NCBI RefSeq assembly: GCF_002135435.1 | Contig: NZ_NEGK01000004.1 | Location: 310,001-374,000, forward strand | From: Acinetobacter sp. ANC 3813 | GTDB lineage: Bacteria > Pseudomonadota > Gammaproteobacteria > Pseudomonadales > Moraxellaceae | Length of the DNA: 64,000 bases | Reading direction: 5' to 3' | Made by a program: the position numbers and the translations under genes | In this document: one piece after another, positions 8,409-16,706 of the stretch | How the letters are laid out: every line of letters starts with the position of its first letter | Position numbering within the stretch: the first letter of the stretch is position 1 | Notes under the pieces: model-generated | Database searches by the model: none | Told to the model about the DNA's origin: nothing | Seen by the model: the letters and a program-made list of their open reading frames with translations, nothing else

Positions 8409-8575
8409 TTTTGTTCTCCATGTGTTTTAGAAACGGTAAAACCAGTATACCCCTATCGTGATGATTGTCTATTGGTCATTTCGACAATTGATAATGGCAT
8501 AATTGCAATAAATAATTTCGAGTGGAAATTTTGCATGTATATCTACTCTCAGAGCAACTCTAAATAAAACTCTTC

Positions 8576-8595
8576 AAAAAACCTTTTTGTAAGGA
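8576..8595 (-). terminator. Weak terminator after the two-TM gene
   Basis: On the minus strand CCTT-ACAAA-AAGG is followed by TTTTTT. The stem is short. It lies about 42 bases past the stop at 8637. Confidence 0.4.
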
Positions 8596-8636
8596 AAGAT
8601 TAGTAGATGAAAATACAAAGACTTAGGATAAAGATT

Positions 8637-9182
8637 TCATACTAGTTCATTTGGATCTTTTAAATTTAATCTAATTAAATCACCTTTTTCTAAAGTCAAA
8701 TTACTATTAGATAGATCTTTTCTAATAGCCTGATAGACCTTATCAACAGCTAATAAAATATTCTTAGATCCTGAATCATTTTGCGTAACATTCCTAAAAT
8801 TTAAATACGCTTTTATTACTTCAGGCGAAGCCCATAGAATTAATCCTCTATTTAAAGCCTGAAACTTTTTCTTTAGATCAATGGATAAGTTATCTGCTTC
8901 AGCATTACTATATTGAAAAGCTTCAACTATTTCAAAAAACAGGTTGTAAACTTCAATTTTACTACTTCGATGGCTCTCTGCAATATCTCGACTTTTAGAA
9001 TGCCACTGGGCATACCATAACCCCATAAGACCTAATGATGCTGTAATCAAAGCAGCACTTACACTAGCATTAATACCCTTTAACCAATTACCAAGTATGT
9101 AAAATCCGTATAACACCAAAATAAAAAAGAAAATTATGAATATGACAGAAATTAATACAGATATTTTTTTCTTCAAGTGCAC
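8637..9182 (-). CDS. AT-rich two-TM accessory protein, 181 aa
   Basis: No ATG opens this frame. It begins at GTG 9182 or TTG 9176, the latter with GGGG five bases upstream. Residues about 7-30 and 38-58 are two membrane helices with a short periplasmic loop between them (NWLKGINASVS). The rest is a cytoplasmic helical domain starting QWHSKSRDIAESHRSSK. I do not recognise a family. Base composition is clearly more AT-rich than the housekeeping genes around it, which suggests acquisition. It is 24 bases or so downstream of the 9207-9428 gene on the same strand, so the two may be co-transcribed. Confidence 0.6.
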   Translation of the reverse strand: MHLKKKISVLISVIFIIFFFILVLYGFYILGNWLKGINASVSAALITASLGLMGLWYAQWHSKSRDIAESHRSSKIEVYNLFFEIVEAFQYSNAEADNLSIDLKKKFQALNRGLILWASPEVIKAYLNFRNVTQNDSGSKNILLAVDKVYQAIRKDLSNSNLTLEKGDLIRLNLKDPNELV

Positions 9183-9206
9183 CCCAAATTATTTCTACAA
9201 GCTTAA

Positions 9207-9428
9207 TCAATCATATGAGAACTTAACATTTCGATTAATATAAGAATTTAACCCATCTCCTGATCTAGCTAAAATCTTCATTCTATCCACATGAAACTTT
9301 CCCGCCTTTCCATAATAACTGTAAGTATAAATTTTAGCTGTTCCATTAAATTTGACTCTAATGTAAATATCTCCAACCTCGTAATGCGTTACATGAGAGT
9401 CATTATTAATATCTTTATAAATTTCCAT
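9207..9428 (-). CDS. Small KTSC-like hypothetical protein, 73 aa
   Basis: It starts at ATG 9428, with GAG about 7 bases upstream. The protein has alternating beta-type segments (IYIRVKFNG, KIYTYSYYGK) and ends HVDRMKILARSGDGLNSYIN plus a few residues. The ending resembles KTSC-type domains, where a conserved Y..N follows a glycine turn. That resemblance is weak and the call tentative. AT-rich like the downstream two-TM gene, it appears to be the first gene of a two-gene accessory unit lying just beyond the decayed acnD tail. Confidence 0.55.
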   Translation of the reverse strand: MEIYKDINNDSHVTHYEVGDIYIRVKFNGTAKIYTYSYYGKAGKFHVDRMKILARSGDGLNSYINRNVKFSYD

Positions 9429-9444
9429 AATTTACTCTTTAAAT

Positions 9445-9478
9445 AAAAAACGCCCCAATTAAATTTAGAGCGTTTTTA
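9445..9478 (-). terminator. Terminator-like hairpin beyond the acnD remnant
   Basis: AAAACGC and GCGTTTT arms enclose an AT-rich 16-base loop that can pair further (AATT/AAATT). It lies between the acnD-tail remnant and the 9207-9428 gene, where the terminator of an ancestral acnD would be expected. Confidence 0.5.
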
Positions 9479-9559
9479 AACAAAATCAATAACTTTAATC
9501 CTACCTCTTTTCAAAGGTGAAATACACTGCATCGCAAGGGATGGATTTAAAGAATTACG

Positions 9560-9733
9560 TCAAGCCACATTCCCTTCTAAAAAGTCCTGTGCAAAAAACG
9601 TTGTAACACACAGCCCGCTTCATAAATATGCACTTCTTCTTCCGTATCCACACGGCAAGTCACAGGCATTTTAATAATTTCATTCTTACCATCAAACAAC
9701 TTAATGCTCAGTTCACCAATGAACTTTACTAAA
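9560..9733 (-). pseudogene. Decayed duplicate of the acnD 3' end
   Basis: From the TGA at 9560-9562 upward, this block aligns with the last ~170 bases of intact acnD (10298 upward). Many runs are identical, for example AAAAAGTCCTGTGCAAA and ATGCACTTCTTCTTC. The encoded tail reads PVTCRVDTEEEVHIYEAG versus PVTCRLDTEEEVHVYEAG in the intact gene. It then shifts frame because AAAAAACG replaces AAAGCG, a net +2. Similarity fades upstream and ends next to the stop codon of the GIY-YIG gene at 9735. There is no start and no cluster domain, so this is a gene fragment. Its divergence from the intact tail argues against a very recent tandem copy. Confidence 0.8.
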
Positions 9734-9734
9734 T

Positions 9735-10220
9735 TTAATTATCGTAAATACTCAGGTTCCCTGTTCTCCACATTTCACCATCCCAACATAAAACATCATC
9801 TAAATTTTTCATAATCGAATGCTGTCGTAATCGCGGCGTTCCATCTTTTTTATACCATTTATTAACAAGTGTAATAGGTGTAGGTGGATAAACTTTTTTT
9901 CTCTCATTTAGATTTGGTTGCCAAAAATAAACAATTATGGACTCTGCCTTTTCTAAAAAAGTTCTAGTCGCTTCAACTGGATATTCAGTTTTTCCTAGCC
10001 AAATTTCTTGATCACGTGTAACTAATGGTGCTTTATGATGATTTTTAAGCCTATTATGGAAACTACCTTCTGTAATTCCACAATATTGAATATCTAAATC
10101 TCTTTCGTATTTCCCTTTACCTGTAATAATATATAGACCATTAGACTTCTGCTTATTTTCTAGGACTTCATCTAAAGTAAAAGGCCCTTCCCAGTTTAAA
10201 ATTATTGTATGTTGTTCCAT
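9735..10220 (-). CDS. GIY-YIG-like protein, 161 aa
   Basis: It starts at ATG 10220 with GAG six bases upstream. Residues about 28-62 carry the GIY-YIG pattern NGLYIITG...IQYCGIT, followed by an Arg and His-rich helix (FHNRLKNHHKAP). This is the layout of the nuclease fold, in which the two short strands and the Arg are needed for cleavage. A Glu is present near residue 91 (FLEKAESIIVYFWQPNLNE). It is a single-domain protein without a DNA-binding module, so nuclease activity is inferred only. AT-rich. The gene is wedged between intact acnD (with its terminator) and the acnD-tail remnant, so it entered as an insertion. Confidence 0.6.
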   Translation of the reverse strand: MEQHTIILNWEGPFTLDEVLENKQKSNGLYIITGKGKYERDLDIQYCGITEGSFHNRLKNHHKAPLVTRDQEIWLGKTEYPVEATRTFLEKAESIIVYFWQPNLNERKKVYPPTPITLVNKWYKKDGTPRLRQHSIMKNLDDVLCWDGEMWRTGNLSIYDN

Positions 10221-10234
10221 TAGTATCTCTATAT

Positions 10235-10267
10235 AAAAAACCCCACATAAATGTAGGGTCTTTTTTT
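10235..10267 (-). terminator. acnD terminator
   Basis: ACCCCACAT and ATGTAGGGT pair as a strong stem with one mismatch, flanked by A and T runs. It lies 30 bases past the acnD stop and 15 bases before the start of the GIY-YIG gene, so it should uncouple the two. Confidence 0.8.
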
Positions 10268-10297
10268 AACAATATCAACTACTGTTAGCTTAAACCA

Positions 10298-12916
10298 TCA
10301 AGCTACATTCCCTTCCAAAAAGTCCTGTGCAAAGCGCTGCAACACACCACCCGCTTCATACACATGCACTTCTTCTTCAGTATCTAAACGGCAAGTTACA
10401 GGAATCTCAAGGATCTCATTTTTACCATCGGCCGTTGAACGCTCAACCACCAAAGTTAAAGTCGAACGCGGTGCAATATTGCCAATCACGCTATACAGCT
10501 CAGTACCATCCAGCTTTAAGGTTTTACGGTCAGTTCCTGCTTTAAACTCAAGCGGTAACACGCCCATACCCACCAAGTTAGTACGGTGAATACGTTCAAA
10601 ACCTTCCGCCACAATCACTTCTACACCTGCAAGGCGCACACCTTTTGCGGCCCAGTCACGGCTTGAACCTTGACCATAGTCTTTACCCGCAATAATGATC
10701 AGCGGCTGCTTACGGTTCATGTAAGTTTCAATCGCTTCCCACATACGCATCACTTCGCCCTCAGGCTCTACACGCGCTTTTGAACCCTGCTTGATCGTAC
10801 CGTCAGAACGTACCACCATTTCATTGAACAGTTTAGGGTTGGCAAATGTCGCTCGCTGCGTAGTTAAGTGGTCACCACGGTGCGTTGCATAAGAGTTAAA
10901 GTCTTCCTCAGGCACGCCCATTTTCTTCAAGTATTCACCTGAAGCACTGTCTAACACAATCGCATTCGAAGGCGATAAATGATCCGTAGTGATGTTGTCG
11001 CCCAAGATCGCCAGCGGACGCATATTGGCTAAAGTGCGCGGTGCAGCCAAAGCCCCTTCCCAGTACGGCGGACGGCGGATATAAGTACTTTGCGGACGCC
11101 AGTCATATAACGGGCTTTCAGATTTCGCATTAACTCCCAAATCAAACATTGGAATATAAATCTTTTTGAATTGTTCAGGCTTCACAGCCACTTTGACCAA
11201 TGCATCAATTTCTTCATCCGACGGCCAAATGTCTTTCAGGTAAATTGGATTACCGTCTTTGTCATTGCCCAATGAATCAGCTTCGATGTCAAAACGAATC
11301 GTACCTGCAATCGCGTATGCCACAACCAAAGGAGGCGATGCCAAGAACGCTTGTTTTGCGTATGGATGGATACGTCCGTCAAAGTTACGGTTACCCGAAA
11401 GTACCGCAGTTGCGTACAAGTCACGCTCGATAATTTCTTTTTGAATGACTGGATCTAATGCACCTGACATCCCGTTACACGTGGTACATGCATACGCTAC
11501 GATACCAAAGCCCAATTTTTCCAAATCCGTTAAAACGCCTGCTTCTTCTAGGTATAAAGCCGCTGCTTTCGAACCCGGTGCAAAAGATGATTTCACCCAC
11601 GGTTTACGCACTAAGCCAAGTTCATTGGCTTTACGAGCAAGTAAGCCTGCAGCCACCGTATTACGTGGGTTAGACGTGTTTGTACAAGAGGTAATGGCAG
11701 CGATAATCACAGCGCCATCTGGAATTAAACCTTCCGCTTCTTGCGCATGCGCCGCGTCTAAGTTGCCTGCAATGCCTTTGGCTTTTAAATCTGCAGTCGA
11801 TACACGTGCATGCGGGTTTGATGGCCCTGCAATGTTACGCGTTACGGTAGAAAGATCGAAACGAAGTACACGCGGATATTCCGCTTGTGTCATATCCGAT
11901 GCCCAAAGACCAATTTCTTTGGCATATTTTTCAACCAATTTCACTTGATCCGCTTCACGGCCTGTCAGCGTCAGGTAATCAATGGTGTTTTGGTCGATGT
12001 AGAACATAGCCGCCGTTGCGCCATATTCAGGGGTCATGTTGGAAATCGTCGCGCGGTCGCCTACAGACATGCTGTCTGCACCTTCACCAAAGAATTCTAG
12101 GTATGCGCCAACTACACGTTCTTTACGCAAGAACTCAGTTAAAGCTAAAACGATATCAGTTGCGGTAATGCCTGCTTGACGCTGACCGACAAATTCTACA
12201 CCAATGATGTCAGGCAGACGCATCCAAGAGGCACGGCCCAGCATCACGTTTTCAGCCTCTAAACCGCCCACACCAATTGAAATCACGCCTAGTGCATCGG
12301 TATGCGGGGTATGTGAGTCTGTGCCTACGCAAGTGTCTGGATAAGCCAAGCCGCCGCGGTTTTGAATCACTGGAGACATTTTCTCCAAGTTAATTTGATG
12401 CATGATGCCGTTGCCCGCAGGGATTACATCCACATTTTCAAAGGCTGTTTTGGTCCATTCAATGAAGTGGAAACGGTCTTCGTTACGGCGGTCTTCAATC
12501 GCACGGTTTTTTTCAAAGGCATCTGGGTCAAAACCGCCAAATTCAACAGCCAATGAATGGTCGACAATCAGCTGCGTCGGCACAACAGGGTTCACTTTAG
12601 ATGGATCGCCGCCTTGTTCTGCAATGGCATCACGCAAGCCTGCAAGGTCTACCAATGCGGTTTGACCTAAGATGTCATGGCACACCACACGCGCTGGATA
12701 CCAAGGAAAATCGTGGTCTTGTTTACGGAAAATCAGTTCTTTTAAAGACTGTTCTAAAATTGCGGGATCACAACGGCGGACCAATTGCTCGGCTAAGACT
12801 TTTGAAGTGTAAGGAAGCTTTGCATAAGCGCCTGGCTGAATATCTTCTACGGCTTGGCGCACGTCAAAATATTCTAGCTGGGTGCCTTGCAGCGGTTTGC
12901 GGTAGTTGTTGTTCAT
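10298..12916 (-). CDS. acnD: 2-methylcitrate dehydratase, AcnD-type (Fe/S)
   Basis: An 872-residue member of the aconitase family. The length and the C-terminal YEAGGVLQRFAQDFLEG fit AcnD rather than AcnA (about 890-920). Cluster ligands are Cys411 (SCTNTSNP) and Cys477 and Cys480 (ACTTCNG). The substrate loop GTDSHTPHTDALG is near residue 198, and the swivel-domain motif GSSRDWAAKG is in the C-terminal quarter. AcnD with PrpF dehydrates 2-methylcitrate in propionate breakdown; many also act on citrate. The other prp genes are not in this window. AGG lies about six bases before ATG 12916. The gene is monocistronic between its own promoter and terminator. Confidence 0.88.
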   Translation of the reverse strand: MNNNYRKPLQGTQLEYFDVRQAVEDIQPGAYAKLPYTSKVLAEQLVRRCDPAILEQSLKELIFRKQDHDFPWYPARVVCHDILGQTALVDLAGLRDAIAEQGGDPSKVNPVVPTQLIVDHSLAVEFGGFDPDAFEKNRAIEDRRNEDRFHFIEWTKTAFENVDVIPAGNGIMHQINLEKMSPVIQNRGGLAYPDTCVGTDSHTPHTDALGVISIGVGGLEAENVMLGRASWMRLPDIIGVEFVGQRQAGITATDIVLALTEFLRKERVVGAYLEFFGEGADSMSVGDRATISNMTPEYGATAAMFYIDQNTIDYLTLTGREADQVKLVEKYAKEIGLWASDMTQAEYPRVLRFDLSTVTRNIAGPSNPHARVSTADLKAKGIAGNLDAAHAQEAEGLIPDGAVIIAAITSCTNTSNPRNTVAAGLLARKANELGLVRKPWVKSSFAPGSKAAALYLEEAGVLTDLEKLGFGIVAYACTTCNGMSGALDPVIQKEIIERDLYATAVLSGNRNFDGRIHPYAKQAFLASPPLVVAYAIAGTIRFDIEADSLGNDKDGNPIYLKDIWPSDEEIDALVKVAVKPEQFKKIYIPMFDLGVNAKSESPLYDWRPQSTYIRRPPYWEGALAAPRTLANMRPLAILGDNITTDHLSPSNAIVLDSASGEYLKKMGVPEEDFNSYATHRGDHLTTQRATFANPKLFNEMVVRSDGTIKQGSKARVEPEGEVMRMWEAIETYMNRKQPLIIIAGKDYGQGSSRDWAAKGVRLAGVEVIVAEGFERIHRTNLVGMGVLPLEFKAGTDRKTLKLDGTELYSVIGNIAPRSTLTLVVERSTADGKNEILEIPVTCRLDTEEEVHVYEAGGVLQRFAQDFLEGNVA

Positions 12917-12967
12917 TGCGTACCTGCCTTTTGAATCGTTTTTTTAACTATGTGTTTTTGTAGACGT

Positions 12968-12978
12968 TCACACTGTGA
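12968..12978. promoter_or_regulatory. Palindrome at the acnD transcription start
   Basis: TCACA-C-TGTGA is a perfect 5-base dyad lying just downstream of the predicted acnD -10 box, at about +3 to +13. Position and symmetry suggest a repressor site. Which protein binds is unknown; prp clusters are often under GntR-type control. Confidence 0.4.
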
Positions 12979-12986
12979 TTGCTGGC

Positions 12987-13016
12987 ATAGTACACTGCCG
13001 AAAAGCCATTTCCCAA
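12987..13016 (-). promoter_or_regulatory. Predicted acnD promoter
   Basis: On the minus strand TTGGGA (13011-13016), an 18-base spacer and TACTAT (12987-12992) make an acceptable sigma-70 promoter. The leader would be about 64 bases. Confidence 0.45.
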
Positions 13017-13587
13017 ATCTTTTATATTTCATAAACTTAGGTATAAAAATACAGGTTTTAGAAATAATTTGTTACATTAACTTTGGTATATTTGCTCTAA
13101 ATCTGCATTTTTTTAGAAAATCGAGCTAAATCCAGCTAATTCTTTAGTCTAAGACATTTGAAACACGCTCTCATTTGCTTCACCACTTTAGCCAAGGCGC
13201 TCAAAAGCGTGCTGCTGCTGGCTTTGATAACTCCGCACACTACTGACCGTCATTGCGTGTTTCACATGCCAGATCCTCCAGCGGATAAAAAGGAGGTGCA
13301 ATACTCATTTAAAGTAAAAAATTGAAACATCTTGCTTAAATTGTCTCCCCTTTTGGGGATATCTTCTGTTTTTAAAACTTTTCAATAATAAGCTGAACAA
13401 AAAATTCATCAGAAAAACGCAATGACAATAATTGAATGGAAAAAGGTTTAAGGCATCAAAACAGCCTGCATGGAATACGCTTGCATACTCCCTCTGAAAT
13501 CAAGTCATAAGCTTTAAACCTCAAAAACAGCCTACTTCAATACAACTAAAACGGCTGTCACTGCGTCATTTTATTTTGGAGGAAATC
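13017..13587. other. Divergent non-coding region acnD / multicopper oxidase
   Basis: No credible gene, RNA or repeat seen in this 571-bp AT-rich stretch. The last bases hold the GGAGG ribosome site of the multicopper oxidase. I could not identify a CueR-like or CopR-like operator by eye. Confidence 0.4.
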
Positions 13588-15711
13588 ATGAATAAATTTA
13601 AAAACATGATTGGCTCAGCCGGTTTGCTGGGCTGTTTAGCCTTATATGCATGCGGTGACAGCAATCAAGAATCTGCAGCGCCTGTGATCCAAGAAGAAGA
13701 CATTGATTCACCTGCTGTGATTTCGAATCCACCGCGGCTCAAGGCCAATGCCGCAGGTGAGCATGAATTAATTATTGCCTACAAAAACCAGCAATTGTTT
13801 GATCCTGAAACTGGAGAAAATGACTCGCTGCATCTGCGCGGCTATTTGACCAAGCCAGAACTATGGAACAGCAAAAATGCAGATAACAGCGTCAGCGATG
13901 TTTTAGTTGGGCCCCAAATCCGCGCCAAACAAGGCGAAAGCTTAAAAATCCACTTGGTCAATTATCTTCCGGAAGAATCAGCAGAAACCTGTCCAGAAAA
14001 CATCAGCAATATCAACCAAGGCCACTGCTTCAATACCACCAATCTGCATACGCACGGACTGTGGGTCAGCCCGCAAGGCAACAGTGATAATGTCTTTTTA
14101 ATGCTGAAACCCAATGAAGATATTCACTACGAATTTAAGATTGAACCGAACCATCCTGCCGGCACTTTTTGGTATCACTCGCATGTCCACGGCTCCACAG
14201 CGATCCAAGTGTCCAGCGGCATGGCTGGCCCTTTGATTATTGAGGGAGAGCGCAAACCCGCTATTGCGGATGGAAAGCTAAGGCAAAGCGGCGATTTTGA
14301 TATTTTGTGGAAAAACCAAAGCAGCGGAAAATATGATCATGAAAAAATTCTGCTGTTCCAGCAAATCCAATACAGCGAAGACTGCAATGCCAAACTGACA
14401 CCCAATGCGGACTCGCCATGCATTTATGCGCTGGAAGATTATTCAAAATTGGATATTCCAACGTCCTGGGCCACAGAAAACCGCTTTACCAGCATCAACG
14501 GCAAAATGCAGGGCGAAATCAAAGTCGATCAAAACCAGTATCACCGCTGGCGCATGATTCATGGCGGCATCCGCGATACTATTGGCCTGACCATCAAAGA
14601 GCTTCCAGATTCGCAAGCATTTACCGCCGAGCAAACCGTTGCAGCCTGCAGCAAATATCAAAGCAAAGCAATGGCAGCGCAATTTAAGGCATTAAAAACC
14701 CTGCCGCTTTATACAGTTGCACAAGATGGCCTCACCATGGGCCAAGTGCAAAAAAATGGCATTGAAATATTCCAGCCCGGCTACCGTTTTGACGCGATGC
14801 TGTCTTTTCCAAGTCTGAATAAATATTGTGTCTATGACGCCAAACTGAATTTGGAAGATGAAATTAATACCGCGCAATCCAACTCATTGCTGCGCAGCGC
14901 ATCCGGTGAAAGCCTGAATACACAGCTGCTCGGCTGGGTTAATGTTCAGGCGACAAAGCTCCCAGAACAAACGCCTTATGCCTTTTTAGCCAGCCAAGCC
15001 GAACTCATTGGGCTGGCGCCTGAAATCGTCCAGCAAGTTGCAAAAGGCGATCTTTCTGCCTTTACAGCACATGCCAGCTTAATGACTTCAGATGTGGAAG
15101 ATCAGCTAAAAGGCATGGTTAAGCAAATCACTAATTTTGACATTCTGTTTAATGCGGACGGCAGCGTCAAATTTGGCCTGCGCCATGAAGACAATGGCAC
15201 ACTGATTGGCTTTGGTGACGCATACCATGGTGAAGACCATACCAATCATACCTATGTCCGCAAACTGCCGATTGGCAAAACACAGGAATGGGAACTCAGC
15301 AGCAATTTGGCGAATCATCCGTTCCATATCCATGTAAACCCTTTTCAAATAGTGAAAATTTTGAATGCCGACGGTACGGATGTCAGCGCCATTGGCAGCT
15401 CAGATAAAGACAGTGCCGGCAATATCGATTCGCAGTACCATGGCCTAAAAGGCGTGTGGAAAGATACACTGCTGATCAAGCAGGGCTATAAAATTTTTGT
15501 GCGCAGCAAATATGAAAAATTTGAAGGCGACTTTGTGCTGCATTGCCATATTCTTGATCATGAAGATCAAGGCATGATGGAAACCGTGCGGATTTGCGGA
15601 GATAAATATGACTGCAATTCTGAGCCGCCCAGCCATCACGCCTCAATGGATATGGACATGAGCGCCAGTGATGTTTCTGCTGCCAGTGATTTATCAGCGC
15701 ATAGCTATTAA
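13588..15711 (+). CDS. Multicopper oxidase lipoprotein
   Basis: ATG 13588 follows GGAGG by six bases; the frame also has an upstream TTG inside the ribosome site, which I reject. 707 residues. A lipobox (LALYAC, Cys22) marks it as a lipoprotein. The four copper signatures are HTHGLW at 154-159, WYHSHVHG at 196-203, HPFHIHVNPF, and HCHILDHEDQGMMETV near the C-terminus, which together give T1 and the T2/T3 trinuclear sites. The tail (HHASMDMDMSASD) is His/Met-rich and may bind copper. Laccase-like oxidation of Cu(I), metals or phenols is inferred; the substrate is not predictable. There are large insertions between the second and third cupredoxin domains. It is followed by its own terminator. 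Confidence 0.88.
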   Translation: MNKFKNMIGSAGLLGCLALYACGDSNQESAAPVIQEEDIDSPAVISNPPRLKANAAGEHELIIAYKNQQLFDPETGENDSLHLRGYLTKPELWNSKNADNSVSDVLVGPQIRAKQGESLKIHLVNYLPEESAETCPENISNINQGHCFNTTNLHTHGLWVSPQGNSDNVFLMLKPNEDIHYEFKIEPNHPAGTFWYHSHVHGSTAIQVSSGMAGPLIIEGERKPAIADGKLRQSGDFDILWKNQSSGKYDHEKILLFQQIQYSEDCNAKLTPNADSPCIYALEDYSKLDIPTSWATENRFTSINGKMQGEIKVDQNQYHRWRMIHGGIRDTIGLTIKELPDSQAFTAEQTVAACSKYQSKAMAAQFKALKTLPLYTVAQDGLTMGQVQKNGIEIFQPGYRFDAMLSFPSLNKYCVYDAKLNLEDEINTAQSNSLLRSASGESLNTQLLGWVNVQATKLPEQTPYAFLASQAELIGLAPEIVQQVAKGDLSAFTAHASLMTSDVEDQLKGMVKQITNFDILFNADGSVKFGLRHEDNGTLIGFGDAYHGEDHTNHTYVRKLPIGKTQEWELSSNLANHPFHIHVNPFQIVKILNADGTDVSAIGSSDKDSAGNIDSQYHGLKGVWKDTLLIKQGYKIFVRSKYEKFEGDFVLHCHILDHEDQGMMETVRICGDKYDCNSEPPSHHASMDMDMSASDVSAASDLSAHSY

Positions 15712-15747
15712 TCAGCACGCCTTGCCATTTCAATAAACCAAGCAGCA

Positions 15748-15772
15748 AGCCTATAGAGATATAGGCTTTTTG
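15748..15772 (+). terminator. Terminator of multicopper oxidase gene
   Basis: AGCCTATA-GAGA-TATAGGCT followed by TTTTTG; a perfect 8-bp stem 36 bases after the stop. Confidence 0.85.
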
Positions 15773-15843
15773 TTTGCCTATCTGCCGCGCTTGCTTCAAA
15801 ATATCCGTATTCAAGATTGATAAAATTTATATAGAGGCTTGTC

Positions 15844-16569
15844 ATGTCAACGTCGATGACATTTACATCTTTCACTTTAAATGGTGCAGATGCGCAAAAA
15901 TTCCTGCAAGGGCAAGTGACTTTGCATGTGGAGCGCCTTGAAGAAAATCAGACGCGCTATACCGCCATTTGCGACTTAAAAGGCCGTATACACTTTGGAT
16001 TGTGGCTAAGCAAACTGAACCCAGAAAGCTTTGTGATTGTGACGACTGCCGATCAAGCTGAAGAGTTTGCGAAACACATTAAAAAATTTGGCGCTTTTTC
16101 TAAAATGAAGCTTGAAGAAGCCGGCCAAGTTTATCCAACACTCAATGACGGTCAAACAGTTTTTGTTGCAGAGCCAACTGATGTTGCCGCTTGGGAAGTT
16201 CAAGCCATTCAATCGGGTCAAGCTTATATTGATCAAGCCATTGAACATGTATTCCAGCCGCAGGAAATGCGCCTGCATCAGCGCGAAGGTGTTCATTACG
16301 ACAAAGGCTGTTACCTGGGTCAGGAAGTGATTGCGCGTTTATGGTTTAAAGCTAAACCGAAAGCTTGGCTGCATGCCATCTCAGGTACAGACGCTGCGCC
16401 TGCTCAAGGCGAACAGCTGCATGCTCAAGTACAAGTGGTGAATAGCGCTGCGACTGCAAATGGCTATGTGGCATTGGTTGTTGCCCGTCCAGATGCTTTG
16501 GCTGAGCTGGATGTAACCGTTTTAGATTTGCCAGAAGCATTGAATGGCGATGTCGCTAGACCGCAATAA
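15844..16569 (+). CDS. ygfZ: Folate-binding tRNA-modifying protein YgfZ
   Basis: 241 residues of the GcvT/YgfZ fold. The family signature K-G-C-Y-x-G-Q-E is present (DKGCYLGQEVIARL, about residues 155-168). YgfZ uses folate to help make and repair Fe-S clusters, including that of the tRNA methylthiotransferase MiaB. It is shorter than E. coli YgfZ (326), the loss being in the middle and C-terminal parts, which is usual in Acinetobacter-like relatives as far as I remember. AGAGG lies six bases before ATG 15844. Confidence 0.85.
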   Translation: MSTSMTFTSFTLNGADAQKFLQGQVTLHVERLEENQTRYTAICDLKGRIHFGLWLSKLNPESFVIVTTADQAEEFAKHIKKFGAFSKMKLEEAGQVYPTLNDGQTVFVAEPTDVAAWEVQAIQSGQAYIDQAIEHVFQPQEMRLHQREGVHYDKGCYLGQEVIARLWFKAKPKAWLHAISGTDAAPAQGEQLHAQVQVVNSAATANGYVALVVARPDALAELDVTVLDLPEALNGDVARPQ

Positions 16570-16600
16570 GCCTTTAAAAACTTATAATGTTGTATCAATG

Positions 16601-16626
16601 AGCCTCTAAGATCAGGGGCTTTTTTT
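16601..16626 (+). terminator. ygfZ terminator
   Basis: AGCCTCT and AGGGGCT pair with one G-T, followed by seven Ts, 31 bases after the ygfZ stop. Confidence 0.8.
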
Positions 16627-16706
16627 AAGACTAAATATTTTCAATACAGCTTGCATATTATTAATAAACCTGTATTTTTTTATAAAAACATCAACAACTA
16701 AGCATT

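Noticed and set aside
8637..10220. Prophage or integrative element
   Set aside because: No integrase, transposase, structural phage gene or tRNA target was found in or next to the patch.
11445..11948. 167-codon plus-strand frame inside acnD
   Set aside because: Antisense shadow of a well-conserved enzyme; no ribosome site or motif.
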